From NCBI GenBank assembly GCA_015999745.1, contig JAECQP010000030.1, positions 1-45,491 on the forward strand: 45,491 nucleotides of DNA. Direction: 5' to 3'. Below, in pieces: positions 1 to 8,580 of this stretch; the first letter of the stretch is position 1, and each line of letters starts with the position of its first letter. The stretch comes from Sphingobacteriia bacterium. GTDB lineage: Bacteria > Bacteroidota > Bacteroidia > Chitinophagales > Chitinophagaceae. A model generated the notes under the pieces. It saw only the letters and a program-made list of their open reading frames with translations, was not told where the DNA came from and made no database searches. The translations under genes were made by a program, and so were the position numbers.

Positions 1-2
1 TG

Positions 3-2237
3 AGAGAAGCTGCGATCAACAGCGATAACATTGAAGGTATTGATCCGCTGGATCCTGCTCAGTATTCCGGTTCCTGGTTGGAGTTTGCAGAAGGAAGGTT
101 AACCCGCTATGCCGGTCATACCAACTGGAGAACGCTCGAAACCAATACCAACTGGGAAAAACTGGCGTTCAATGATAATGCAAACAGCAAACTGATGGAT
201 ATAAGCGCATCAGGTGGTAACGAAAAAACCCGTTTCTTCATTAGCGGAGGTTATAATGGTCAGGATGGGATCCTGTTTGGAAATGATTTCCAGCGTATTT
301 CCGGCCGTTTCAACCTGGATCACGAAGCCAGCGAAAGGGTTAAAATAGGGGTGAACCTTTCTGTTGCCAGAACAATTGCCAACCGTGTAGCTGCCGATAA
401 CCAGTTCTTTACGCCAATGCAGATTGTTGCTTTGGCTCCGATCTCCCCATTAAGAAATGCGGCGGGTATCACCAATGATCGCCCGGTGACTACTTATTAC
501 AATCCTTTGATTGAACTGGAGGCTTCCCGTTATGTTTCTACTACTTACAGAAATATCGGAAGCACATACCTGAACTATAAGTTCACCAACAACCTGGTAT
601 TTAAAACAGAATTTGGCCTGGACGTTCAGAATCAAAATGACGATGAGTTTTATGGTGTAAGAAGTACGGTTGGTCAGTCTACCAATGGTTACGGACAGTC
701 TACCTGGTTCAGAAGAGTGAACTATAACACCAATAACTATCTGAACTATATCAATACTTTTAAAGAGAAGCATTTCATTGATGCAACCCTGGGTATGTCC
801 TTCCAGAATTTCAAAACCGATTACACAACAGTTAACGGACAGGATTTCCCTGTAGATGCTTTGAAGAAACTGGCCAGTGCAGGTACCATTACAGGTGGCT
901 CCAGCACCCTGACCGAATCTTCCATCCTTTCTTATTTTGCCAGAGCAAACTATAAGTTTGATAACAAATACCTGTTCTCTGTAAGTGGCCGTGTAGATGG
1001 TTCTTCCAGGTTTGGTAAAGACAGTAAATATGGTTTCTTCCCTGCTGCTTCTGCCGGCTGGATTCTGAGCGAAGAAAATTTCCTGAAAGATGTTAAAGGG
1101 CTCAGCTTCCTGAAACTGAGGGGTAGCTTTGGTTTAACCGGTAATGATGCCGGTTTCGGAGATTTCGCTCAATTGGGATTATGGGGCGCTTCCAAGTATA
1201 ACAACGCCTCAGGTCTGGTACCTACACAGCTGGCTAACCCTAAGCTGAAATGGGAAAAATCCGAGCAGACTGATATTGGTATCGACTTCGGTTTCTTCAA
1301 CAACCGTTTAACCGGTGAAATCGATTACTATGTAAGGAATACCCGCGACCTGATTTACGACGTACCTGTTCCCGGAACTTCCGGTTTTTCAACTCAAACC
1401 GTGAATATCGGTTCTATGCAGAACAAGGGTTTTGAATTGGTGTTGAATTCTGTAAACATCGCCAGCAAGGCTATTAAATGGAATACAAGCCTGAATATTT
1501 CCAAGAACAACAACAAAATTACCAAGCTCGATGAAACCCAAACCCTCATTCCCGGTAATGATGGCCGTTACCTGAACTCATTGATGGTGGGCCAGGGTAT
1601 TGGTGTATTCTATGGTCCTAAATTCGCCGGTGCGGATCCTGCAAACGGAGATGCATTGTATTATAAGGCTGATGGTAAAACAACTACCAATGATTACAAC
1701 GATGCGGGAACATTTGTGGTAGGTAATCCTAACCCGGACTGGATCGCCGGTTTAAATAACTCTGTAAGCTGGAAAGGACTGGAGTTAAGCGTTTTATTCC
1801 AGGGTGTATTTGGCAACCAGATCATGAATGGCGCCGGTGGATTTATGTCTGCAAGCTTTGACTGGTTCGATAACCAAACCAAAGATCAACTGGATCGTTG
1901 GCAGAAAGCAGGAGACCTAACCAATGTTCCCCAGCTTCGCCTGGGCTATGGCAACGGTATCGGCGCTTCCAGCAGGTACGTTGAGAATGGTGATTATGTA
2001 CGTTTAAAAAATATCACACTGGCGTACAACCTGGAAAGTAAATTGCTGAGCAGGTTTAAACTGAGATCTGCAAGATTCTACCTGACTGCTGTGAATCTGG
2101 CCACTATCACTAAGTATAAAGGATGGGATCCTGAAGTTAACTCCGACTACCGTGCGGGTAACCGTAACCAGGGTTCTGACTTCTACTCAGCTCCTCAGAT
2201 CAAATCCATCACCTTTGGTGTAAGCCTTGGTTTCTAA
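3..2237 (+). CDS. SusC-type TonB-dependent outer-membrane receptor (C-terminal part, 5' end outside window)
   Basis: The reading frame is open from the first bases of the window, so the signal peptide, carboxypeptidase-like domain and plug lie upstream; about 744 residues of the beta-barrel remain. The repeated patterns of alternating aromatic and polar residues, the 'SVSGRVDGSSRFG' type strand motif, and the final residues GVSLGF ending in Phe are typical of SusC/RagA barrels recognised by the outer-membrane assembly machinery. Such receptors import oligosaccharides or other large nutrients in complex with a SusD lipoprotein, powered by TonB-ExbBD. The matching susD starts 19 bases downstream, so the two are surely co-transcribed. 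The substrate cannot be told: no glycoside hydrolase or other enzyme is linked on the visible side. Confidence 0.95.
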   Translation, partial: REAAINSDNIEGIDPLDPAQYSGSWLEFAEGRLTRYAGHTNWRTLETNTNWEKLAFNDNANSKLMDISASGGNEKTRFFISGGYNGQDGILFGNDFQRISGRFNLDHEASERVKIGVNLSVARTIANRVAADNQFFTPMQIVALAPISPLRNAAGITNDRPVTTYYNPLIELEASRYVSTTYRNIGSTYLNYKFTNNLVFKTEFGLDVQNQNDDEFYGVRSTVGQSTNGYGQSTWFRRVNYNTNNYLNYINTFKEKHFIDATLGMSFQNFKTDYTTVNGQDFPVDALKKLASAGTITGGSSTLTESSILSYFARANYKFDNKYLFSVSGRVDGSSRFGKDSKYGFFPAASAGWILSEENFLKDVKGLSFLKLRGSFGLTGNDAGFGDFAQLGLWGASKYNNASGLVPTQLANPKLKWEKSEQTDIGIDFGFFNNRLTGEIDYYVRNTRDLIYDVPVPGTSGFSTQTVNIGSMQNKGFELVLNSVNIASKAIKWNTSLNISKNNNKITKLDETQTLIPGNDGRYLNSLMVGQGIGVFYGPKFAGADPANGDALYYKADGKTTTNDYNDAGTFVVGNPNPDWIAGLNNSVSWKGLELSVLFQGVFGNQIMNGAGGFMSASFDWFDNQTKDQLDRWQKAGDLTNVPQLRLGYGNGIGASSRYVENGDYVRLKNITLAYNLESKLLSRFKLRSARFYLTAVNLATITKYKGWDPEVNSDYRAGNRNQGSDFYSAPQIKSITFGVSLGF

Positions 2238-2256
2238 ACTTTTAATTGAACTAATT

Positions 2257-3603
2257 ATGAAAAAATATATTCCATTATTCATGTTTCTGGCAGTAACAGC
2301 ATCATCCTGCGATAAAAAGCTGGATTTGCTGCCACAACAAAGTGTTGCTGAAGAAGTAGCGCTGAGTTCCGATGCCAATGTTAAGAAAGTACTGAACGGC
2401 TGTTACGATGCTTTAAGTAACACCAGCCTGTATGGAGGACATGTATTGTTGTACTCCGAATTACTGGCCGCCGATGGAGAAATCCTTTGGGAAGGTACGT
2501 ATAACCAGCCCCGTGATGTTTACAGGAAAGACATCCTCACTACCAACAGTTTTGTACGTGATACATGGCTTACTTCTTATAACACCATTAATATTGCCAA
2601 TAACGTATTGAGCGGTATTGATGTAGTAGCAGCCGCGGATAAAAACAGGGTGAAGGGTGAAGCTTTGTTCATGAGAGCTGCGGTATATTTTGAGCTGGTT
2701 AAACTGTATGCAAAGCCTTACAGCGCCGGAAGCGTTACGGCCAACCTGGGTGTTCCGTTGATCCTGACCCCTACCAGGGGTATCAACGAAAGCAACAATG
2801 TTGCCAGAGGTACTGTTGAACAAGTGTATACCAGAATACTCACTGATCTTACAGAGGCGGAATCATTATTGCCTAACACCAATGGCAGTTATGCAAATAA
2901 GCCAGCAGCTTCTGCAATGTTGTCCAGGGTATACCTGCAAATGGAGCGTTTTACCGACGCCAGAGATGCAGCTGACCGGGCCATTTCTGTAGCAACTGCC
3001 AATGGTAAGTCATTGACTTCTACTTATGCAGCCGCATTCAATAATTCATCCAACGCAACTGAATACCTGTTTGCCATGCAGGTGAGCGCCCAGGACGGGG
3101 CCAATGCCATGCACGAGTTCTGGTCTATCCCGGAATATGGTGGTCGTGACGGGGATGTATCCATTCAGGCAAAACATCTTGCACTTTATTCACCAACCGA
3201 TGCAAGGCTTGCCTTGTTCTATTCCGGCGCCGGTGCAACCAGAAGCGGAAAATGGCAACAACAATTTAAAGTACTGCCGCTTATCCGTTTAGCTGAATTG
3301 TACCTGACCCGTGCTGAAGCCAACTTCAGGGCAGGTACTGTAATTGGCGCTACGCCTGTTGCCGATGTAAACAGGATCAGAAACAGGGCAGGCCTGTTGC
3401 CACTGATAACAGTTACACTGACTGATATCCTTGCTGAAAGAAAACTGGAGTTGGCCCACGAAGGCCACGCAGTTGCTGATTTGAAACGTCTCCGCAAATC
3501 TGCGGATGGATTTGCATACAATGCCAATAAAATGGTATTACCTATTCCTCAGCGTGAAGTGGATGCTTCAAAAGGTATAATCGTGCAGAATGAAGGCTAT
3601 TAA
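2257..3603 (+). CDS. SusD/RagB family nutrient-binding outer-membrane lipoprotein
   Basis: Predicted 448-residue partner of the SusC receptor just upstream. The start is placed at the ATG at 2257 because it opens a classical lipoprotein signal (MKKYIPLFMFLAVTASSC) with the lipobox Cys at residue 18; an in-frame GTG at 2227 would lie inside susC. The rest is the helical, TPR-like SusD fold, with the family signature 'RAAVYFELVKLYAKPYS' around residue 140 and a C-terminal 'RLAELYLTRAEA ... INRIRNRAG'-type region and 'ILAERKLELAHEG'. It caps the SusC barrel at the cell surface and helps capture ligand. At 448 residues it is on the short side for the family. A strong terminator follows, so the pair ends this operon. 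Confidence 0.95.
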   Translation: MKKYIPLFMFLAVTASSCDKKLDLLPQQSVAEEVALSSDANVKKVLNGCYDALSNTSLYGGHVLLYSELLAADGEILWEGTYNQPRDVYRKDILTTNSFVRDTWLTSYNTINIANNVLSGIDVVAAADKNRVKGEALFMRAAVYFELVKLYAKPYSAGSVTANLGVPLILTPTRGINESNNVARGTVEQVYTRILTDLTEAESLLPNTNGSYANKPAASAMLSRVYLQMERFTDARDAADRAISVATANGKSLTSTYAAAFNNSSNATEYLFAMQVSAQDGANAMHEFWSIPEYGGRDGDVSIQAKHLALYSPTDARLALFYSGAGATRSGKWQQQFKVLPLIRLAELYLTRAEANFRAGTVIGATPVADVNRIRNRAGLLPLITVTLTDILAERKLELAHEGHAVADLKRLRKSADGFAYNANKMVLPIPQREVDASKGIIVQNEGY

Positions 3604-3622
3604 TAGTGTTAGCTAATGATAC

Positions 3623-3661
3623 AAAAGCTCCGGTCAGATTACTGACCGGAGCTTTTTTTTT
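3623..3661 (+). terminator. Rho-independent terminator after susD
   Basis: A perfect inverted repeat, AGCTCCGGTCAG, loop ATTA, CTGACCGGAGCT, is followed by an uninterrupted T run. It lies 20 bases after the susD stop. The A tract in front means it could also work for the convergent RNase G gene on the minus strand. Confidence 0.93.
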
Positions 3662-3689
3662 GCTGAATTTTATGCTGATCTCCGTCTGG

Positions 3690-5246
3690 TTAGATCTTTA
3701 TTTCTTCTTCGTGTTCATTGAAGAAACGGAACTCAATAATATGGTAGTTGGTATTGGCTTTGACATGAATTGTTGTCTTGAATTTCTTGCTCCATTTCTT
3801 AACAATAGAGTTGAAGAACCAGCCCTTGGTAAGGTGTGAATATACAATCGGATGCACCACCAGCGTAAGGTTTCTGTGGGCATGTGTTGTTAAATAATAC
3901 AAACGCTTTTCAATTTCATCTTCCAGCAGCAGGGTAGAGGAGATCTTTCCGGTACCATTGCAAACAGGGCACGCTTCTGAAGTATTGATATTAACTTCCG
4001 GACGCATTCTTTGTCTCGTAATCTGTAACAAGCCGAATTTAGAGATAGGCAAAACAGAGTGTTTGGCGCGGTCGGTTTTCATGAAACCTTCCATTGCCTC
4101 CTGTACTTTCTTTTTATTATCTGGCAGTTTCATATCTATGAAATCTACCACAATGATGCCGCCGATATCCCGCAAACGCAGTTGCCGGGATATTTCTTCT
4201 GCAGCTTCCAGGTTGGTCTGCAGTGCATTCTCTTCCTGGTTATTGCTTACACTCTTGTAACCGCTGTTTACATCAATTACATGGAGGGCTTCCGTGTGCT
4301 CAATAATCAGGTAAGCGCCACTAGGGAGATTCACGGTTTTACCAAAAGAGGATTTTACCTGCTTGGTAATACCATAATGATCAAAGATCGGTAAACCGTT
4401 TCCCTGGAAGAGGGTTACAATATCTGTTTTATCGGGTGCAATCCGCTGAATGTAATTCTGTGTTACGGTAAAAAGATTTTTATCGTTTACCACCACTTTA
4501 TTGAAATCGGCGCTCAGCAGGTCTCGCAGGATGCTGGTTGTTTTTGTTTCCTCACTCAATATGCGTACAGGTGCAACTGCGCCTTTTAAATTCACCTGGA
4601 TACTCTTCCAGTTCTCAATAATGGTCAGTAAATCCTGGTGCAGTTCTGCAGTACTTTTTCCTTCGGCTGCAGTTCTTACGATAATGCCGAAATTCTTTGG
4701 GCGGATGGCTTCCACTATCTTGTGAAGACGCTTTCTTTCTTCCGCAGAATGAATCTTTTTGGAAACGGCTACAATTTCATTGAAAGGGGTAACCACCACA
4801 AATCTTCCAGGTAGAGATATTTCGCAGCTCAGCCTTGGGCCTTTTGCAGCAATGGGTTCCTTTAATATCTGTACCAGTATATTTGGCTTTCCGCCCAGGA
4901 CTTCATTGATTTTTCCGGTCTTGACTATTTCAGGTTCCGTTTGGAATTTGGCAAAATCAAAACCATTGGGGTCCTTGTCGTTCATGGCCATCTGCGTATA
5001 CTTGATGATGGACCTTACATAAGGGCTCAAATCCGTATAGTGCAGGAAGGCATCCTTTTCAAAGCCAACATCCACAAATGCAGCATTTAATCCCGGGATG
5101 AGCTTTTTAACCTTCCCCAGGTAAAGATCCCCGACGGCAAAGTTCATGTCGGAGCTTTCGTTGTGCAGTTCAACCAGTTTTTTATCTTCCAAAAAGGCTA
5201 TTTCAACACCGGTTGGGGCTGCGTTTATGATCAATTCTTTGTTCAC
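3690..5246 (-). CDS. rng: Ribonuclease G (Rne/Rng family endoribonuclease)
   Basis: Endoribonuclease of the RNase E/G family that matures 16S rRNA and cuts single-stranded RNA. An N-terminal S1-like RNA-binding domain ('VGDLYLGKVKKLIPGLNAAFVDVG') is followed by the catalytic domain with the metal-binding aspartates in 'VIDVNSG' and 'IIVVDFIDM', the 'TRQRMRPEVN' segment, and the zinc-link-type 'CPVCNGTG'. There is no long C-terminal degradosome scaffold, which fits RNase G rather than RNase E. I prefer the GTG at 5246, giving the usual N-terminus MNKELIIN; an in-frame GTG at 5273 would add nine residues. It lies downstream of an mS38-like gene, a TPR protein and HU on the same strand, but a hairpin in between suggests it has its own promoter. 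Confidence 0.95.
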   Translation of the reverse strand: MNKELIINAAPTGVEIAFLEDKKLVELHNESSDMNFAVGDLYLGKVKKLIPGLNAAFVDVGFEKDAFLHYTDLSPYVRSIIKYTQMAMNDKDPNGFDFAKFQTEPEIVKTGKINEVLGGKPNILVQILKEPIAAKGPRLSCEISLPGRFVVVTPFNEIVAVSKKIHSAEERKRLHKIVEAIRPKNFGIIVRTAAEGKSTAELHQDLLTIIENWKSIQVNLKGAVAPVRILSEETKTTSILRDLLSADFNKVVVNDKNLFTVTQNYIQRIAPDKTDIVTLFQGNGLPIFDHYGITKQVKSSFGKTVNLPSGAYLIIEHTEALHVIDVNSGYKSVSNNQEENALQTNLEAAEEISRQLRLRDIGGIIVVDFIDMKLPDNKKKVQEAMEGFMKTDRAKHSVLPISKFGLLQITRQRMRPEVNINTSEACPVCNGTGKISSTLLLEDEIEKRLYYLTTHAHRNLTLVVHPIVYSHLTKGWFFNSIVKKWSKKFKTTIHVKANTNYHIIEFRFFNEHEEEIKI

Positions 5247-5387
5247 TTTGGCAACTTTAAAATACAAATTCACCGTCCAATTGCGGACAGTGACTACCTA
5301 CTTAAACTATAAATCGTCGCTGCAAAGAAGGAAGGAAAGGAAGTAAAGTTGCAGGAGAGAAGGACTCAGCGACAGTATGTAGATAAG

Positions 5388-5426
5388 TATTAAATGGACT
5401 GCACAAGCGGTACAGTCCATTTAAAT
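5388..5426 (-). terminator. Probable hairpin terminator between the mS38-like gene and rng
   Basis: Inverted repeat TTAAATGGACTG / CAGTCCATTTAA at 5390-5401 and 5413-5424 with an 11-nt loop. It lies 20 bases past the stop of the mini-gene on the minus strand and is followed in that direction by an A/T-rich tail rather than a pure T run, so it may terminate weakly or only attenuate. Confidence 0.6.
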
Positions 5427-5446
5427 ATGTTCAACAGGAAAAAGAA

Positions 5447-5542
5447 TTATTTATTCTTTTTCTTATGACGGTTCTTTCTTAAACGTTTTTTTCTTTTGTG
5501 CGTCGCAATTTTATGACGTTTTCTCTTCTTACCACAAGGCAT
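5447..5542 (-). CDS. 31-residue very basic ribosome-associated protein, AURKAIP1/COX24 (mS38-like) family
   Basis: A tiny reading frame on the minus strand, ATG at 5542 and TAA at 5447-5449, encodes MPCGKKRKRHKIATHKRKKR followed by LRKNRHKKKNK. More than half the residues are Lys or Arg. The 'KRKRHK..THKRKKRLRKNRHKK' pattern is that of the short bacterial proteins carrying the COX24_C/AURKAIP1 domain, whose mitochondrial relative mS38 sits at the ribosomal subunit interface. Such genes are common in Bacteroidota and are often missed because of their size. The position between HU/TPR and RNase G genes fits a translation or RNA role. Assignment is by recognition of the sequence pattern; the ribosomal location in bacteria is family knowledge, not visible here. 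Confidence 0.82.
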   Translation of the reverse strand: MPCGKKRKRHKIATHKRKKRLRKNRHKKKNK

Positions 5543-5574
5543 ACCAGGACATTTTTAAATAGTTAAACAATAAT

Positions 5575-6429
5575 TTATTTTCTCAACTCAGTGATTCGTT
5601 TGTTCAGTTCTTCCTTTGCTTCCGGAATATTAACCAGTTGCTTTGCTTTTTCATAAAAAGCGATTGCATTGGCTTTGTCTCCCTTCAAATCATATGATTC
5701 GGCTATATGAAATACAGCTTCTACATTTTGCGGATCAATTTTCAGTACGGCCTGAAAACGCTCAATTGCTTTGTCGAACTGACCGCTTTTTTTGCCTCCC
5801 AAACCCAAAACCATCTGTCCGTATACATTACCGGGGTCCCGTTGAACTACTTCACGGATCGGTAAAATACCCTCCATCGGGTTTGTGCTAAGGTTACCAA
5901 AAATATAACAGGCACCTAGTCCAATCTTGCTGGAATCATTAACAGGATTGATTTTCAGTGCATTTTCCAAAAGAACTTTCGCATTGCCAGCCAGCCAGTT
6001 TTGCATAGCAGGCTCCCCGCTTACCATTAGCCTGTCTAAAAACAAGCGGGCGGCAAAGGTGAGGCTTTTTTCAGAATTTTCCAACTTCGCGGCTTCAGAA
6101 GTATAATATGCGTACGGTTCAAACAATTCTGCCGAGTCTTTCCAGAATCTGGCCAGTTGATGATACACATGAATTTGCTGGTCTTTTACATCCCCGCGTA
6201 TAACCGAATTCTCTAATGCGTTGATTCTTTGCGCCTGCTCAGGGGTGATTTTTGACAGGGCTTCTGCCAGGATATTCTTTCTGAAATCAATTTTTTCGGG
6301 AGTGTGTTCATGACCATCATCGGCCGAGTGAGCTTCTTTGCTCTTAACAGGAACGGTTCTGCCTCCAAAATAAAGACCTGCACATACTACTACAGCTATG
6401 GCCGCCAGAATAAGTTGTTGTTTTTTCAC
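5575..6429 (-). CDS. Membrane-anchored tetratricopeptide-repeat protein
   Basis: A 284-residue protein with an N-terminal hydrophobic segment (residues 6-22, no lipobox Cys in a convincing context) followed by a charged, His-rich linker and a helical domain. Two clear TPR units occupy about residues 200-275 ('GQFDKAIERFQAVLKIDPQNVEAVFHIAESYDLKGDKANAIAFYEKAKQLV'-like spacing of the A, G, Y, A and P positions). It is probably a single-pass inner-membrane protein with the TPR domain in the periplasm, acting as a protein-protein scaffold. The start is GTG at 6429. It begins 28 bases after the HU gene ends and is likely co-transcribed with it. The precise function is unknown. Confidence 0.85.
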   Translation of the reverse strand: MKKQQLILAAIAVVVCAGLYFGGRTVPVKSKEAHSADDGHEHTPEKIDFRKNILAEALSKITPEQAQRINALENSVIRGDVKDQQIHVYHQLARFWKDSAELFEPYAYYTSEAAKLENSEKSLTFAARLFLDRLMVSGEPAMQNWLAGNAKVLLENALKINPVNDSSKIGLGACYIFGNLSTNPMEGILPIREVVQRDPGNVYGQMVLGLGGKKSGQFDKAIERFQAVLKIDPQNVEAVFHIAESYDLKGDKANAIAFYEKAKQLVNIPEAKEELNKRITELRK

Positions 6430-6457
6430 TTAGCTATGCTCTTTTGGCAAAGGTAGC

Positions 6458-6742
6458 TTACTTGCGTCTGCTTTTTACTTCGCCAACAAATTCTTTGGCA
6501 GGTTTAAATGCCGGAATATAATGCTCGGGAATTTCTACGGCAATATTCTTCTTAATGTTTCGGCCAATTTTAGCCGCTCTTTTTTTGGTGATAAAGCTGC
6601 CAAAGCCACGTATATATATATTCTGGCCCTGCGAAAGGCTTTCTTTTACCTCCTTAAACATTGTTTCCAACGTCACCAGAACATCTACTTTTGGGATGCC
6701 GGTTTTTTCGGAAATGTTGTTGATGAGATCAGATTTTCTCAT
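6458..6742 (-). CDS. HU/IHF-family nucleoid DNA-binding protein
   Basis: A 94-residue histone-like protein that binds and bends DNA as a dimer. It has the N-terminal 'MRKSDLINNISEKTGIPK' helix pair, the signature 'IYIRGFGSF', and the beta-arm region with 'KKRAAKIGRNIKK ... IPEHYIPAFKPAKEF'. The ATG at 6742 gives the standard N-terminus; an in-frame upstream start would add a hydrophobic stretch foreign to the family. In the beta-arm the tip carries EHYIP, an expected variant of the conserved NP-containing tip. It is transcribed divergently from mutY. Confidence 0.95.
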   Translation of the reverse strand: MRKSDLINNISEKTGIPKVDVLVTLETMFKEVKESLSQGQNIYIRGFGSFITKKRAAKIGRNIKKNIAVEIPEHYIPAFKPAKEFVGEVKSRRK

Positions 6743-6870
6743 TTGTAATTGATTTTGTATCGATGAATACTGATTAAAGTAAAATAAAAAGATTGAAATA
6801 CACAAGAAAGATATAACTAAATTTACCAATTTGTGCGTACTCTCTCAAATAATTCAATCAGTTACGATTG

Positions 6871-6890
6871 TAAATTTGATTATATATTTG
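6871..6890 (+). promoter_or_regulatory. Tandem Bacteroidota -7 elements upstream of mutY
   Basis: Two overlapping-phase matches to TAnnTTTG, TAAATTTG (6871-6878) and TATATTTG (6883-6890), lie 18-30 bases before the preferred TTG start of mutY. No well-spaced TTTG -33 element was seen for either, so this is a half-supported promoter. Confidence 0.45.
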
Positions 6891-6907
6891 GTAATTTTCT
6901 CTTAAAA

Positions 6908-8008
6908 TTGACAGACGCTACAAAAAATATCCAAAAAACACTACAAAAAAGCCTCTTTCGGCGTTTTGCAGGCGGTTTAATGCGCTGGAATCAGCAGGAA
7001 AATACCCGGAAAATGCCCTGGAAGGGAGAAACGGATCCCTACAAAATCTGGCTCAGCGAAGTAATACTGCAGCAAACAAGGGTTGAGCAGGGCATGTCTT
7101 ACTATAATCGTTTTATTCAAACCTACCCGGCGATTACTGATTTGGCCAATGCCAAAGATGAAGCTGTTTTTAAATTATGGGAAGGATTGGGTTATTACAG
7201 TCGGTGCCGAAACCTGCTGGTGACGGCCCGCTATATTGCTTTTGAACTGGGAGGCCGGTTCCCTCAAACCTATGAAGCCTTGTTGAAGCTAAAAGGAGTA
7301 GGTCCATATACAGCCGCCGCCATTGCCTCTTTTGCTTTCCAGCTTCCGCATGCAGTGCTGGATGGAAATGTGTTCCGGGTCATTGCGCGTTATTTCGGTA
7401 TTGATCAGCCTACAGATACAACAGCCGGTAAAACCCTGTTTGCAGCGCTTGCAACGGATTTACTGGACACTACAGCACCCGGCACCTATAACCAGGCCAT
7501 CATGGATTTTGGGGCTACCATCTGTAAACCCGCAATGCCTTCCTGCGCCGCATGCCCGCTTCATCAAAACTGTAACGCTCTGCATACCGGAAGGGTCAAT
7601 ACGCTTCCGCTGAAATCAAAAACAATTCTCCGGAAAAACAGGTGGCTCTATTACTTTGTTTTTCAGCACAATAAAGCCATCGGAATCAGGCAGCGAACAG
7701 AAAAAGACATTTGGCAGGGGCTTCATGAATTTTACAAGGTTGAATCCGAAAAAATGATTCATTGGGAAGAACGGTCCATTGTGGAGTGGTTGTCTGTGCA
7801 GTTGGGTATCCGAAATGCAATAATTGAGGCCATTTCAACACAGCAAAAACAGCAGTTAACGCATCAGCAAATCAACGGACAGTTTATCCGGATCAGACTT
7901 AAAACCATTCCCGAATCCCTGAAAGGGCTGGATTGGGTAAACCCCGGCCAAATGCGGAAGCTGGCGTTCCCCCGGTTCATTACCGCCTACCTGGAACAGG
8001 AAACATAA
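6908..8008 (+). CDS. mutY: A/G-specific adenine glycosylase MutY
   Basis: Removes adenine mispaired with 8-oxoguanine. The helix-hairpin-helix glycosylase fold shows the catalytic Glu in 'WLSEVILQQTRVEQG', the HhH 'LKGVGPYTAAAIASFAF', the catalytic Asp in 'AVLDGNVFRV', and the [4Fe-4S] loop C-x6-C-x2-C-x5-C in 'CKPAMPSCAACPLHQNC'. The C-terminal third is the degenerate NUDIX-like domain that reads 8-oxoG. The frame is open back to a GTG at 6833, but two -7 promoter elements lie inside that stretch and family members need only a few residues before 'RRFAGGLMRW', so I favour the TTG at 6908 (366 residues). It heads the row mutY-ssb-gldE-gldD. Confidence 0.93.
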   Translation: MTDATKNIQKTLQKSLFRRFAGGLMRWNQQENTRKMPWKGETDPYKIWLSEVILQQTRVEQGMSYYNRFIQTYPAITDLANAKDEAVFKLWEGLGYYSRCRNLLVTARYIAFELGGRFPQTYEALLKLKGVGPYTAAAIASFAFQLPHAVLDGNVFRVIARYFGIDQPTDTTAGKTLFAALATDLLDTTAPGTYNQAIMDFGATICKPAMPSCAACPLHQNCNALHTGRVNTLPLKSKTILRKNRWLYYFVFQHNKAIGIRQRTEKDIWQGLHEFYKVESEKMIHWEERSIVEWLSVQLGIRNAIIEAISTQQKQQLTHQQINGQFIRIRLKTIPESLKGLDWVNPGQMRKLAFPRFITAYLEQET

Positions 8009-8097
8009 CGCTGCAATTTTTCCTGAACCCTTATTTTGTTATAAAAAAAAGGTATTTTTAAACTGATACTTACCGTAACTACCTAAAATGTACTTCT

Positions 8098-8526
8098 ATG
8101 CGAGGCGTAAACAAGGTAATGCTGATTGGCAATCTGGGTAAAGATCCTGATGTTCAACATCTGGAAGGTAATATAGCAGTGGCCAAGTTCCCGTTGGCTA
8201 CCACCGAAACCTACAAAGACAGGACAGGTAAACTGGTTTCCCAAACGGAATGGCATACAGTTGTTTTGTGGAGAGGGCTGGCTGAATTAGCGCAGAAATA
8301 CCTGCATAAGGGAAGCCTGATCTATGTGGAAGGCAGATTAAGGACCCGTAGCTGGGAAGATAAGGACGGCCACAAAAAATTTGCTACAGAAGTGGTGGGC
8401 GATAACCTGATTATGCTCGATAAGCGGGCAGATGGTACAGGACTTCATGGTTTTGGCGAAGGGCTGGAAGGATTTGGCGACGATACGCCCAATTTATCCG
8501 ACCCCGGTGAATCACTTCCATTTTAA
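8098..8526 (+). CDS. ssb: Single-stranded DNA-binding protein
   Basis: A 142-residue SSB with an N-terminal OB fold ('VNKVMLIGNLGKDPDV ... ATTETYKDRTGKLVSQTEWHTVVLWRGLAELAQKYLHKGSLIYVEGRLRTRSWED') and a short linker ending in the acidic tail DPGESLPF. The tail is the docking peptide for replication and repair partners; the usual last residues are DDDIPF or similar, and the Pro-Phe end is kept here. It sits 89 bases after mutY and 54 bases before the gldE start. Confidence 0.96.
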   Translation: MRGVNKVMLIGNLGKDPDVQHLEGNIAVAKFPLATTETYKDRTGKLVSQTEWHTVVLWRGLAELAQKYLHKGSLIYVEGRLRTRSWEDKDGHKKFATEVVGDNLIMLDKRADGTGLHGFGEGLEGFGDDTPNLSDPGESLPF

Positions 8527-8580
8527 TTGTTACAGAAACAATATTTTTGTGATGTTTACAGGATATTGCATTTTTTCGTA

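Noticed and set aside
6833..6907. 25-codon N-terminal extension of MutY from a GTG
   Set aside because: Contains two exact TAnnTTTG promoter elements and lacks family similarity; the TTG at 6908 fits the family better. Not fully excluded.
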